Source of the DNA: Chromohalobacter nigrandesensis
GTDB lineage: Bacteria; Pseudomonadota; Gammaproteobacteria; Pseudomonadales; Halomonadaceae
Assembly (NCBI RefSeq): GCF_023061285.1
Contig: NZ_JAKGAM010000011.1
Location: forward strand, 52,685 to 116,684
DNA length: 64,000 bases
Reading direction: 5' to 3'
In this document: piece by piece, positions 17,620 to 26,462 of the stretch
How positions within the stretch are numbered: the first letter of the stretch is position 1
Layout: the number at the start of each line of letters is the position of its first letter
The notes under the pieces: generated by a model
The model's input: only the letters and a program-made list of their open reading frames with translations
What the model was told of the DNA's origin: nothing
Database searches by the model: none
Program-made: the position numbers and the translations under genes

Positions 17620-18314
17620 GTGTAGAGGAACTCGTTCGCTTCGACGGCGAGGCGCTGGGCCATGCACGCCATACCGTCCTCGCCGAGCTCACGCTAGGGC
17701 TTCAGGCCGGCGAACGCGTGGCCTTGCTGGGCCCCAGCGGAGTGGGAAAATCGACCCTGCTGGCCGCCTTGCGCCAGCGCCTCGGGCATCGTGCGGCCTG
17801 GTGTCCGCAGGAGCACGGCCTGGTGCCGCCGTTGTCGGTCTATCACAACGTTTACATGGGCCGCCTGGAACGCCACTCTGCGTTCGCCAACTTCCTGAAT
17901 CTGATCCGCCCGAGGCGTGATGCCTGGCACGAGATTCAAGCGCTATGCGGTGAGCTAGGTCTTGAGGGGCTGCTCAAGCGCCCCGTGGCACAGCTCTCCG
18001 GAGGGCAACGCCAGCGCGTGGCCATCGCCCGGGCGCTCTATCAGGCGCGCGAGGTATTTCTCGGCGACGAACCGGTCGCCAGCATCGACCCGCACCAGGC
18101 GCGCCGCCTGCTGCATAGGGTGCAGAATCAACACACGACCTGTGTGATTGCCCTGCATCAGCGCGAGCTCGCGTTGACCCATTTCGACCGCGTGTGGGGA
18201 CTGCGCGACGGCCGACTGATGTTCGATACGCCGGCGCGCGAGCTGACGCTTGACGATCTCGACACGCTGTATCCCGACGCCCACTCGTCCGATCCCCAAC
18301 CGGAGCCGGCATGA
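17616..18314 (+). CDS. PhnC-like ABC transporter ATP-binding protein
   Basis: The 232-residue ATPase has Walker A LLGPSGVGKSTLL (residues about 36-48), a signature LSGGQRQRVAIARAL, a Walker B motif reading VFLGDEPVASIDP and a switch region VIALHQREL. The only sensible start is a TTG at 17616 whose last two bases lie in the stop of the preceding gene (TTGA), pointing to translational coupling. Its Walker B has GDEP instead of the usual DEP preceded by hydrophobics, as in PhnC-type proteins. It would energise the fused permease that follows with a 4-base overlap. Confidence 0.85.
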   Translation: MSVEELVRFDGEALGHARHTVLAELTLGLQAGERVALLGPSGVGKSTLLAALRQRLGHRAAWCPQEHGLVPPLSVYHNVYMGRLERHSAFANFLNLIRPRRDAWHEIQALCGELGLEGLLKRPVAQLSGGQRQRVAIARALYQAREVFLGDEPVASIDPHQARRLLHRVQNQHTTCVIALHQRELALTHFDRVWGLRDGRLMFDTPARELTLDDLDTLYPDAHSSDPQPEPA

Positions 18315-19837
18315 GGGAAGAACGCGCGCCAGGCCTGCTCGCCGGTGACTCCCTCAATCTGCGCCTGGCCCGACGCTCGCTGGGGCTGATTGCGCTGTGT
18401 CTGGTATTGCTGCCCTTCGCCGACCTGGCGATCACCACTCACGATCCTTGGGCCGAGCTGGGGCGCATGCTCTCCGGCCTGCTGCACCCCGACCTTCTGG
18501 CGACCGAGTCACTGCCTCATGCCATTGCCCTGACCATCGGTTTTGCGCTGTGGGGCACATTGCTCGGTATGCTGCTGGGATTCCCGCTGGCTTTGCTCTT
18601 CCCGCGCTCGCGCCTGCTACGCGGTGGCTGCGCGTTCGTGCGCGCCATCCACGAGCTATTCTGGGCGCTGCTTTTGCTACAGGTCTTCGGCCTTTCGGCG
18701 GTCACCGCCATCGCCGCCCTGACGATTCCCTACGCCGGCATTTTCGCCAAGGTCTACGCCGAGATTCTCGAACTCACGCCGCGCGCGCCGGTTGATGCGC
18801 TGCCCGAGGGCGTCGGGCGTCTGTCGCGTTTCGTGTATGCCGAACTGCCCATGGTCTGGTCGCGGCTTTCGAGCTATACCCGCTATCGCTTCGAATGCGC
18901 CATGCGCTCCAGCGTGCTGCTCGGGTTCGTGGGCCTGCCGACGCTCGGCTTCCATCTGGAAAGTGCCTTCCGCGAAGGACGCTACCCCGAAGCCGGCGCC
19001 TTGCTGTGGCTGTTCTACCTCATGATCGCCTCGCTGCATCTATGGGGACACCGCCGCCTGCTGCCGTGGATCGCACTGGGGAGTCTGTTCCTGCTCGGGC
19101 CCTGGCCAGACATCGACGGCGCCCTGCTATGGCGATTCGTGAGTGTCGATCTATGGCCGCAACCCTTGCTCGAAGGGAACTGGAGCGGACTCTGGCAATG
19201 GTTCAGCGAGATCCCCGACCTGCTGCCGGCCATCGGCAATACCCTGCTGCTGGGACTGATGGGCACCGCTGGCAGCCTGGTGGTCGCCTTGCTGCTGTGG
19301 CCGCTGGCCAGCCGGCATTTCGGCAACCGCCCCACCCGCATGGCAGGCAAGGGCGTCTTGATCCTGATGCGCTCCACGCCGGAATTGATGCTGGCGTTCA
19401 TCTTCCTGTTGATGCTCGGCCCCTCGATGCTCCCCGCCTGGCTGGCGTTGTCGTTACACAACGGCGCCCTGATCGCCTTTCTGGTGGCGCGACATGCCGA
19501 TGCCATCGTGCCGGGTAGCCACGCACTGCCCGCGTCCGGGCGTTATGCCTACGAACTGTTGCCGCGTCTTTATGGCGGCTTGCTGGCGCTGCTGTTCTAT
19601 CGCGCCGAGACGATCATTCGCGAAACCGCGCTGCTGGGCATGCTCGGCATCGCCACGCTGGGCTTTCACATCGACTCCAGCTTTGCCTATATGATGTTCG
19701 ATCAAGCCTTCGTGCTGCTGTTGATTACCGCCGCACTCAACATCGGCGTCGACGCCCTGGCGCGCCGCTACCGACCGCGCGAAATCGCCGACACCCCAGG
19801 CCAGCACGACCGCCCCGCGGGAGAAGCCCCATGCTGA
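18311..19837 (+). CDS. Double-domain ABC permease (two PhnE-like halves fused)
   Basis: At 508 residues this is twice the length of a normal PhnE permease. It contains two complete permease units. The first (residues about 70-260) includes [20 protein letters not shown] and an EAA-like loop with [19 protein letters not shown]. The second (residues about 300-490) includes [20 protein letters not shown] and a matching loop around [18 protein letters not shown], each ending in a TLGFHI/L-type helix. A single chain would therefore supply both membrane halves of the importer. It overlaps the ATPase gene upstream by 4 bases and ynfA downstream by 7 bases. Confidence 0.85.
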   Translation: MREERAPGLLAGDSLNLRLARRSLGLIALCLVLLPFADLAITTHDPWAELGRMLSGLLHPDLLATESLPHAIALTIGFALWGTLLGMLLGFPLALLFPRSRLLRGGCAFVRAIHELFWALLLLQVFGLSAVTAIAALTIPYAGIFAKVYAEILELTPRAPVDALPEGVGRLSRFVYAELPMVWSRLSSYTRYRFECAMRSSVLLGFVGLPTLGFHLESAFREGRYPEAGALLWLFYLMIASLHLWGHRRLLPWIALGSLFLLGPWPDIDGALLWRFVSVDLWPQPLLEGNWSGLWQWFSEIPDLLPAIGNTLLLGLMGTAGSLVVALLLWPLASRHFGNRPTRMAGKGVLILMRSTPELMLAFIFLLMLGPSMLPAWLALSLHNGALIAFLVARHADAIVPGSHALPASGRYAYELLPRLYGGLLALLFYRAETIIRETALLGMLGIATLGFHIDSSFAYMMFDQAFVLLLITAALNIGVDALARRYRPREIADTPGQHDRPAGEAPC

Positions 19838-20151
19838 TCACGACACTGCTGTTCATCGTCACCGCTCTGGCGGAAATCATCGGCTGCTACCTGCCCTGGC
19901 TGTGGCTTCGCCAGCAAGGCTCGCCCTGGCTGCTGGTCCCGGCGGCCGCCAGCCTCGCATTGTTCGCGTGGCTATTGACGCTGCATCCCGCCGCCAGCGG
20001 ACGTATCTATGCGGCTTACGGGGGCGTCTACGTGGTCTGCGCCCTGGGCTGGCTGTGGGCCGTCGATGGCGAACCGTTGCAACCCACCGACTGGATCGGC
20101 GCCGGTCTCGCGCTTGCCGGGATGGGCGTCATCGCCAGTGGGTGGCGATAA
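19831..20151 (+). CDS. ynfA: YnfA-family small membrane protein (UPF0060)
   Basis: The 106-residue protein has four predicted membrane helices and the family sequence [12 protein letters not shown] near the start, [17 protein letters not shown] in the middle and [17 protein letters not shown] at the end. YnfA proteins resemble small-multidrug-resistance transporters; multidrug efflux has been reported for some, but a native role is unsettled. Its ATG lies within the end of the permease gene (7-base overlap), so it is probably translated from the same mRNA as the oxyanion importer. Confidence 0.88.
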   Translation: MLITTLLFIVTALAEIIGCYLPWLWLRQQGSPWLLVPAAASLALFAWLLTLHPAASGRIYAAYGGVYVVCALGWLWAVDGEPLQPTDWIGAGLALAGMGVIASGWR

Positions 20152-20584
20152 GAAAACACCACCGACGCCGAACGCAAGGCGTGGACGGCAACGCTCACCC
20201 CATACCTTGTAACGATCACCGCGTGCATAGCCAGTCGCTTGCGCCACCCCGCAAGCATTGCCTACGTCGTTCGCCGCCATGACTGACAGCCAGTCACGCG
20301 ACGCCGACATAGACTGACATCTGACAGCACACAGATTCACGCGCGCCACACATCAGCGCCACGTGCCGTTTCCCTGCACCCGCAAATGCGGGTTTGGCCT
20401 CAGGCCGGACCGCCCGCCAGGGCGGTCATTTTTTACTCCCCACCCTCGCCTCAAAGCCCCGTTGTCGGCGCCCCGAGACAGTAGCCATCATGCTACGACT
20501 CGGGTAGGGTAAACGCCTGTATACGTTGTTATTCACCCCACGAATCGAGCCAGCGGCATTCGCCGACGAAACGGAAACGACTGC
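20152..20584. other. Intergenic region with tandem hairpins, no gene seen
   Basis: This 433-base stretch between ynfA and the aryl-polyene-type operon holds no convincing protein gene. Near its middle are three close stem-loops: ACCCGCA/TGCGGGT (20378-20393), a GGCC(TCA)GGCC element (20396-20406), and the terminator at 20408-20434. The last 150 bases must contain the promoter of the downstream operon, but I could not identify a clear -35/-10 pair. Confidence 0.6.
20408..20434 (+). terminator. Rho-independent terminator upstream of the aryl-polyene-type operon
   Basis: GACCGCCC and GGGCGGTC form a perfect 8-base stem with a GCCA loop, followed by A and six T residues. It is oriented to stop transcription coming from the ABC-ynfA operon (257 bases upstream) or from a small RNA in the intergenic region. 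Confidence 0.85.
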
Positions 20585-21292
20585 ATGACGACACCGGCCA
20601 TGATGTACGTGCATGACTGGCGCGCCTGGCAGCCCGGCCGCCGCGATACCTCGCAGCCCCGCCTCAGCGTTGCGGAAAAACCCGCCGGCGGCCATGTGCC
20701 GGCCATGTTGCGACGCCGTTTGACCGGCATCGGTCGCGCACTCTGCGACATGCTGGCCGAACTCGATGTCGACGCCGACTGCCCCCTGCTGTATGCCTCC
20801 CGCCATGGCGACGGTGAACGTACCCTGGAAATGCTCGATTCACTGGCAGAAGAAGCGCCGCTGTCGCCGGCACGCTTCGGGCTCTCGGTGCATAACGCCA
20901 TCCCCGGCGTGTATTCGATCGGACGCGGCAACCGCCGCACTCAGCAGGCAATCGCCGCCTCGGGCGACGAATTCGCCGCACTGCTCGTCGAAGCCCGGGG
21001 GTATCTGGCACAGGGCGAGCCGGCAGTCATCGTCGCCTTCGCCGAGCAAGCGATCCCCGCGCGTTTCACCGCGCACTTCACGACCCCAGTCGACACCGCC
21101 GCCGTGGCACTACGCGTGTCGTTGACGCCGGCGCAAGACGCCTGGGCGCTGACGCCACGCCCACTGACGAGCGACGACACCGCCGAGAGCCGCCCCCAGC
21201 CCAGCGATCTCATCGACTGGCTATGCGGCATACGCGACGAACTCCATTGCCACCGGCCACGCCAGGCATGGTCGTTGGTGCGCGCCGAATAA
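20585..21292 (+). CDS. Ketoacyl-synthase-like chain length factor of an aryl-polyene-type cluster
   Basis: The 235-residue protein matches the short beta-ketoacyl-synthase-like family (Ketoacyl-synt_2) found as first gene of aryl polyene clusters. Recognisable parts are MYVHDWRAWQPGR, LPLLYASRHGD-like CPLLYASRHGDGERT, and SVHNAIPGVYSIG. It has no thiolase-type active-site cysteine pattern, as expected for a chain length factor that pairs with a true ketosynthase (here the gene at 30636) to control polyene length. It opens a run of thirteen same-strand genes, most of which overlap or nearly touch. It would act in the cytoplasm on ACP-bound chains. Confidence 0.85.
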   Translation: MTTPAMMYVHDWRAWQPGRRDTSQPRLSVAEKPAGGHVPAMLRRRLTGIGRALCDMLAELDVDADCPLLYASRHGDGERTLEMLDSLAEEAPLSPARFGLSVHNAIPGVYSIGRGNRRTQQAIAASGDEFAALLVEARGYLAQGEPAVIVAFAEQAIPARFTAHFTTPVDTAAVALRVSLTPAQDAWALTPRPLTSDDTAESRPQPSDLIDWLCGIRDELHCHRPRQAWSLVRAE

Positions 21293-21449
21293 CGCATGAA
21301 CGAGATCACCCCCGATGAACGTCGACGCCCTGCCCTGTAACCGCTTACAGCCTGTATCATAGGCCAGCCGGTATAGTGCGTCCCGCCGTCGGCAACGTTT
21401 ACGCACACGACATACGCCTTATGCTGCATCGACGAGAATGGAGTCGCCC

Positions 21450-21713
21450 ATGACGAGCGAATTGGAACAAGAGCTCAAGCATCTCATCATCGACACCCTC
21501 GAACTCGAGGACGTCACGCCGGAGGATATCGATCCCGACGAGCCGCTGTTCGTCGAAGGTCTCGGCCTGGACTCCATAGACGCTCTGGAACTGGGGCTCG
21601 CCCTGCAGAAGCGCTACGGCATCAAGCTGGAAGCCGATAGTGACGAAACACGCCATCACTTCCGCAATCTGCGCACGCTCGCTGCGCTGGTCGAGGAGCG
21701 TCGCACCGCGTAG
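21450..21713 (+). CDS. Acyl carrier protein
   Basis: The 87-residue protein has the phosphopantetheine attachment motif GLDSIDALELG with Ser42, flanked by typical acidic helices (LIIDTLELEDVTPEDIDPDEPLF). I start it at the ATG at 21450, which follows GGAGTCGCCC, rather than an in-frame ATG four codons earlier. It would carry the growing polyene. Related clusters usually hold two ACP genes; only this one is present, and the 157 bases before it carry no gene. Confidence 0.92.
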   Translation: MTSELEQELKHLIIDTLELEDVTPEDIDPDEPLFVEGLGLDSIDALELGLALQKRYGIKLEADSDETRHHFRNLRTLAALVEERRTA

Positions 21714-21721
21714 AGCCCAGC

Positions 21722-22297
21722 ATGAATTCCCGTACCCCGTCGTCGGCCGCACCGCGCTCGGCCCTGTTCAATCTGCTCCTGGGCATCCTGGCGTTGGGAT
21801 GGCCGCTGGCCGTGCACGCCTTGCTGCCGCGTCTGGGCGCCTGGCCGTTGCTGATCGCTCTCGTCGCTCTGGCTTGGTGGCGGCTACCCGCCACGCGCCG
21901 AGGATGGGGTTGGGGATTGCTGATCGCCGGCGGGGGCCTGCTCGCTGCCGGCCACGCCGAACTCGGGGTACGCGCCTGGCCGGTGCTTCTCAATATCGCC
22001 ATGCTCGCCGCCTTCGCTTACAGTCTGGCGCGGCCACCCAGTGCCATCGAGCGCCTGGCGCGGCGCCGCGAACCCAACCTCGGCCCGCGCGGTGTGCGTT
22101 ACACGCGACGCGTGACTCAAGCCTGGTGCGTATTTTTCGCCATCAATGGCAGCATCGCGCTATGGACCGCACTCTACGCCGACCTGGCCACATGGACGCT
22201 CTACAACGGGGGCATCGTCTATGCCCTGCTGACGATGATGTTCGGCGGCGAATGGTTGATCCGTCACCAGGTAAGGAAAACGCCCGATGACGAATGA
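21722..22297 (+). CDS. COG4648-type membrane protein of the aryl-polyene-type cluster
   Basis: This 191-residue integral membrane protein has about five to six predicted helices (LFNLLLGILALGWPLAVHAL, LIALVALAWW, LLIAGGGLLAAGHAEL and others). A conserved cytoplasmic stretch EPNLGPRGVRYTRRVTQAWC precedes the last two helices. Proteins of this type lie between the ACP and ligase genes in aryl polyene clusters; their biochemical function is unknown. It overlaps the ligase gene by 11 bases and follows the ACP gene by 8 bases, so translation is probably coupled. Confidence 0.8.
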   Translation: MNSRTPSSAAPRSALFNLLLGILALGWPLAVHALLPRLGAWPLLIALVALAWWRLPATRRGWGWGLLIAGGGLLAAGHAELGVRAWPVLLNIAMLAAFAYSLARPPSAIERLARRREPNLGPRGVRYTRRVTQAWCVFFAINGSIALWTALYADLATWTLYNGGIVYALLTMMFGGEWLIRHQVRKTPDDE

Positions 22298-24083
22298 CAC
22301 GACGCACGGCCCACTGCTGGCCACCCCGTGGCGTGAGCGCGATCCAGCACGCGCCGTCGCCTGGCAAACCGACGCTTACGCCGAGACGCCCTGGCACACG
22401 CTGGCGGCATTCCAGGCCGACATCGGCGCCTGGCAGGCGGCGCTGGATGCGCATACCGAGCCCCCCGGTGACTGGATGCTGAGCACACACGACCCTTACC
22501 GGTTCGGCTGTGCGTTGATCGCCGCATGGGAACGTGGCGACCGTGTCATCCTGCCGGCCGACACGCGTCCGGCGACACTCGAGGCCCTCGATGCCCTGGG
22601 TGCCGCGCGCCTGGGGGATATTCCCGGCGGCCTGACGCCGAGCGCTTCCCCACGCACGCCGCGCTGGGGCACGCTCGAGGCGGAGCGCATCGCCGTGAGT
22701 CTCTATACCTCCGGCTCCACCGGCGAACCGCAGCGCCTCGACAAGACGTTCGCCCAGCTCAACGCGGAGCTTGGCATGCATGCCGCGCTATGGCCGCTCG
22801 AGGCACGCCTGACGCTGAGTCAGGTGAGTCATCAGCATATCTACGGGCTGTTGTTCGGCGTGCTGCGCCCGTTGTGCGAACGCAGCCCCTTCGCCAGCGA
22901 GGTATGCCGCTATCCCGAAACCCTGCATCAGTGGTTAGCGCACTGGCATGCGCAAACCCAGCGCGAGGCGGTGCTGGTCAGCGCCCCACCAACTCTTGAG
23001 CGGCTTCCAGAGACACTCGACTGGTCGGCGGTCGACGGCGTGCTGGCGCGTATTCATTCCTCCGGCGCGCCCCTGCCGCGCGATGCGGCCGAGCATGCCC
23101 AGCGCCTGCTCGGCGTCGAGGTGCGCGAAGTCTATGGTAGCTCCGAAACCGGCGGCATCGCCTGGCGCATCCAGCAATGTGACTCCAAGTGGACACCGTT
23201 TCCCGATGTCGAGATAAGTGCCGATAGCGAGCACCAACTGTGGCTACGCACACCGTGGCTGACCGACCCCACGACCTGGACGCCGCAGGCCGATCGCGTG
23301 GTCGTCGAGGACACTCGCTTTCAACTCCTCGGTCGCAGCGATCGTATCGCCAAGGTCGGCGGCAAGCGTATCTCGCTCACCGCCTTCGATCACGCCCTTG
23401 GCGAACTCCCGGGGGTGCGCCGAGCGCATTGCATGCCGCTGGCGAGGCGCGATGGCCGCCTGGGCGCCATCGTCGAGCTCGCTTCTGAGGCCGTACCGCA
23501 TGATCATTCAGCGCGCCGCCGGCTGATCCAGGCGCTGCGCACCGCACTGGCGCCGCGCTTCGAGAATGCCGTGCTACCGCGCTACTGGCGCTTCGTCGAG
23601 ACCTGGCCCCGCGATGCCCAGGGCAAGCTCGGTGCTGCGTGCCTGTCACGCCTGTTCGCAGATCTCGACGATCCCCGCGCACCGCGCTGGCTGGGCGAAA
23701 CGCTGGACGGTCCGCAAAGCGCACGTCTCACCCTGGAAGTGCCCGAACGCCTCGCCTATGTCGAGGGCCATTTCGCTACGCAGCCGGTAGTACCGGGCGT
23801 GGTCATGATGCGCTGGGCGCTTCACGCCGCACGCGAAAGCCTCGACCTGCATGGCGTGTGCCGCGACATGACCCGCATCAAGTTTCCCCTGCTGCTGCTG
23901 CCGGGGGAACGCGTCACCCTGACGCTCGACGCCACACATGACAGCTCGCATGAAACCGCTCATGACGATGCTCATAACGACGCCATGACGATCCAACTAC
24001 GCTTCACGTTCACTAGCCAGCGCGGTACTCATGGGACCGGCACGCTGATACTGACCCCGCCGGAGGGCGTACACCATGCGTGA
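22287..24083 (+). CDS. Fused AMP-dependent acyl ligase and hotdog dehydratase
   Basis: This 598-residue protein combines two cluster functions. Residues about 1-460 form an adenylate-forming ligase: ATP-binding motif SLYTSGSTGEPQRLDKTF, VYGSSETGGIAWR, and the hinge region LLGRSDRIAKVGGKRISL, with the C-terminal lysine in RDAQGKL. It should activate the aromatic starter acid for loading on the ACP. Residues about 480-598 form a FabA/FabZ-like hotdog domain with VEGHFATQPVVPGVVMMRWA, whose histidine is the expected dehydratase residue. In the studied E. coli and Xenorhabdus clusters these are separate proteins (ApeH and ApeI). The gene overlaps its neighbours on both sides (11 and 8 bases). Confidence 0.85.
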   Translation: MTNDTTHGPLLATPWRERDPARAVAWQTDAYAETPWHTLAAFQADIGAWQAALDAHTEPPGDWMLSTHDPYRFGCALIAAWERGDRVILPADTRPATLEALDALGAARLGDIPGGLTPSASPRTPRWGTLEAERIAVSLYTSGSTGEPQRLDKTFAQLNAELGMHAALWPLEARLTLSQVSHQHIYGLLFGVLRPLCERSPFASEVCRYPETLHQWLAHWHAQTQREAVLVSAPPTLERLPETLDWSAVDGVLARIHSSGAPLPRDAAEHAQRLLGVEVREVYGSSETGGIAWRIQQCDSKWTPFPDVEISADSEHQLWLRTPWLTDPTTWTPQADRVVVEDTRFQLLGRSDRIAKVGGKRISLTAFDHALGELPGVRRAHCMPLARRDGRLGAIVELASEAVPHDHSARRRLIQALRTALAPRFENAVLPRYWRFVETWPRDAQGKLGAACLSRLFADLDDPRAPRWLGETLDGPQSARLTLEVPERLAYVEGHFATQPVVPGVVMMRWALHAARESLDLHGVCRDMTRIKFPLLLLPGERVTLTLDATHDSSHETAHDDAHNDAMTIQLRFTFTSQRGTHGTGTLILTPPEGVHHA

Positions 24084-24834
24084 CGACGCCCGTGCCTGTG
24101 TCATTATTCCAGTCTACAACCACGCCGAAGCGGTGGGGCGTACATGCCAGGCGCTGCGCCGGCTGGACGTGCCCCTGCTACTCGTCGACGACGGCTGCGA
24201 GCTTGCCTGTACCGCCGTTCTCGAGCGCCTCGCCAGCGCGCCACGTACACATCTGCTCAAACTGCCTTACAACCAGGGCAAGGGGGCGGCGGTCAAGGCC
24301 GGCCTACGCGAGGCGCAGCGGCTGGGCTTCACGCACGCCCTGCAAGTCGATGCCGATGGCCAGCACGACGCCGACGATTTACCGCCGTTTCTCGCTGGCC
24401 TCAATGCCGACGACACCACGCTGCGCATCGGCTATCCACGTTTCGATGCCAGCGTGCCACGCCACCGCTTCTACGCCCGTTATCTCACCCATTCACTGGT
24501 GTGGTTGAGCACCCTTTCCTTCGCGCTGCGCGACACCATGTGCGGCGTCAAGCTGTATCCGGTGGCGGCGACCAATCGTCTGGTCGCGCGGCATCCCTGC
24601 GGGGACCGCATGCAGTTCGACACCGAGTTACCCGTGCGCTGGATATGGGCGGGGGCGCCGGTCGAGAACCTGCCCGTGCGAGTCAGTTATCCCCTCGATG
24701 GCGTTTCGCATTTCGCCATGTGGCGCGATAACCGCCAACTCACCGCCATGCATCTACGCTTGCTTGCCGGTATGCTGCGGCGGCTGCCACGCCTGCTATG
24801 CCGCCGTGTGCGAATGACCAGGAGTACCGGATGA
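24076..24834 (+). CDS. Family 2 glycosyltransferase
   Basis: The 252-residue protein has a GT-A fold start CVIIPVYNHAEAVGRTC, the nucleotide-binding LLLVDDGCE, and the DxD metal motif in LQVDADGQHD near residue 95. It has no membrane-spanning C terminus. In aryl polyene clusters a GT2 domain, often fused to an acyltransferase, is thought to help attach the polyene to a lipid or sugar anchor. Here the acyltransferase is a separate gene that begins inside the stop of this one (ATGA overlap). Confidence 0.85.
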   Translation: MRDDARACVIIPVYNHAEAVGRTCQALRRLDVPLLLVDDGCELACTAVLERLASAPRTHLLKLPYNQGKGAAVKAGLREAQRLGFTHALQVDADGQHDADDLPPFLAGLNADDTTLRIGYPRFDASVPRHRFYARYLTHSLVWLSTLSFALRDTMCGVKLYPVAATNRLVARHPCGDRMQFDTELPVRWIWAGAPVENLPVRVSYPLDGVSHFAMWRDNRQLTAMHLRLLAGMLRRLPRLLCRRVRMTRSTG

Positions 24835-25805
24835 CCCCCAGTGACGATGATACGCAACGCAACGCACAGCACTGGTCGCGCGTTCAGGAGTCCGGCACCT
24901 TGGCCGGCATGCGCCTGATGATCTGGATTCGCCGCCACCTGGGACGCTGGCCGTTTCGGCTCATGCTGGTGCCGGTCATTCTTTACTACTACGCGATACG
25001 CCACATTCCCCGCCAGGCGTCGCAGGATTATCTCAAGCGCATCTGGCCACTCTATGCCGGGCGCGCGCCGCGCTGCGTGCACTGGCTGAGCCTGCGCCAT
25101 TTCCTGGTCTTCGGCGGCATGCTGATGGACAAGATCGATGCCTGGAGCGGGCGCAGCCTGGAGGCGCGGGTCGACGGCGAAGACCGCGCCCGACTCGACG
25201 CTGCCATCCGCAGCGGACGCGGCGGGCTGGTACTGGTCTCACACGTCGGCAACCTGGAAATCTGCAGCGCCATGCAGGAACGCCGCGACGACTTCCACGT
25301 AGTGCAGATCATGCACACCCGCAACGCCAGCAAGTTCAACGAGCTGCTCGCCCGCAGCAACCTGCGCCGCGCGCCGGAGATCATCGAGGTCAGCGAGATC
25401 ACCCCGGCCACCGCCATGTTGCTCGCCGAGCGCATTCAACAAGGGCGTTTCGTGATGATCGCCGCCGACCGCGTGCCGATCCACGACGGCGGTCGCACCC
25501 AGACGCTCGACTTCCTGGGCGCGCCCGCTGCCTTTCCCGAAGGCCCGTTCCATCTGGCCACCCTGCTGCGCTGTCCGCTCTACACGGTGGCCTGCCTGCG
25601 CGACGCCGAAGGCTACCGGGTCGAATTCAATGACTTCGACGACACCACCCACGTCAAACGCGTCGAGCGCGATGCCTGGCGCGAACAGGCCATGCGCCGT
25701 TACGTACAATGGCTGACCGACCAGTGCCAGCGCCAGCCCCTGCAATGGTTCAACTTCTTCCCATTCTGGGCCTCTTCGACAACGCACACACGCGACGACG
25801 ACTGA
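24831..25805 (+). CDS. LpxL/HtrB-type lysophospholipid acyltransferase
   Basis: From the ATG at 24831, which overlaps the previous stop (ATGA), the protein has 324 residues. It matches the bacterial lipid A acyltransferase family: HWSRVQESGTLAGMRLMIWI at the start with an amphipathic/membrane helix (LMLVPVILYYYAI), then GGLVLVSHVGNLEIC with the H-x4-E/D-like catalytic region, and IAADRVPIHDGGRT. In aryl polyene clusters such enzymes are proposed to place the polyene or a fatty acid on a lipid carrier. It acts at the inner membrane. Confidence 0.85.
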   Translation: MTPSDDDTQRNAQHWSRVQESGTLAGMRLMIWIRRHLGRWPFRLMLVPVILYYYAIRHIPRQASQDYLKRIWPLYAGRAPRCVHWLSLRHFLVFGGMLMDKIDAWSGRSLEARVDGEDRARLDAAIRSGRGGLVLVSHVGNLEICSAMQERRDDFHVVQIMHTRNASKFNELLARSNLRRAPEIIEVSEITPATAMLLAERIQQGRFVMIAADRVPIHDGGRTQTLDFLGAPAAFPEGPFHLATLLRCPLYTVACLRDAEGYRVEFNDFDDTTHVKRVERDAWREQAMRRYVQWLTDQCQRQPLQWFNFFPFWASSTTHTRDDD

Positions 25806-25845
25806 GTTTCATCGCCGCGAGTCACCTCGACACGGGAGAAAGCAC

Positions 25846-26442
25846 ATGATGCGCCGCTTGATCGCCTACGCCTGCCTGGGGTTCATCGGGCTACCGCTCG
25901 CCGCACACGCCTTCGACCACCAGGCACTGCAGGAACGTCTCGAACAGACGCCGGCGCTGCAAGGCCGCTTCACGCAGGTCCGTTGGCTCGCCGATGTCGA
26001 TACGCAGCTCGAAAGCCAGGGGCGCTTCGCTTATGTCCGCGACGAGAAGGTCGTCTGGCAACTGGAAACGCCCGTAGAGGATACGCTGGTACTCACGCCG
26101 GCCGATGCCGAAGACGCCACGCAATCGGAAAGCGCCCGTCAGGCCGGTCGCGAGCAGATTGCGGCGCTATTGCTGCGCCTGCTCGGCGGCGACTGGTCGG
26201 CGCTGGATTCACGCTTTACCCAGACCCTCGAAGGCGACGCCGACGACTGGCGAGTCGAACTCACGCCTCGCGACTTGGCCCTCGCCGAACGCATCGGCGA
26301 GATTCGCCTGGCCGGCGGCCGCTACGTCGAGCATCTGGAGATGCACACCGCCGATGGCGACCGCCTGAGCGTCGACTTCAGCGATCAGGCGCCGCTGACG
26401 CCTGAAGCGATCGACGCCCTCCCCGACGCCGATACCCGCTGA
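25846..26442 (+). CDS. LolA-like periplasmic lipid carrier
   Basis: The 198-residue protein starts with a signal peptide (IAYACLGFIGLPLAAHA) and shows the LolA-type body: LEQTPALQGRFTQVRWL, LESQGRFAYVRDEKVVWQLE, and later strand repeats. Such LolA-like proteins in aryl polyene clusters are thought to ferry the lipid-linked product across the periplasm. GGGAGAAAGC precedes tandem ATGs at 25846 and 25849. It is followed 20 bases later by the MMPL exporter, its likely partner. Confidence 0.85.
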   Translation: MMRRLIAYACLGFIGLPLAAHAFDHQALQERLEQTPALQGRFTQVRWLADVDTQLESQGRFAYVRDEKVVWQLETPVEDTLVLTPADAEDATQSESARQAGREQIAALLLRLLGGDWSALDSRFTQTLEGDADDWRVELTPRDLALAERIGEIRLAGGRYVEHLEMHTADGDRLSVDFSDQAPLTPEAIDALPDADTR

Positions 26443-26462
26443 CCGGATCGAGAGAACCCCTC

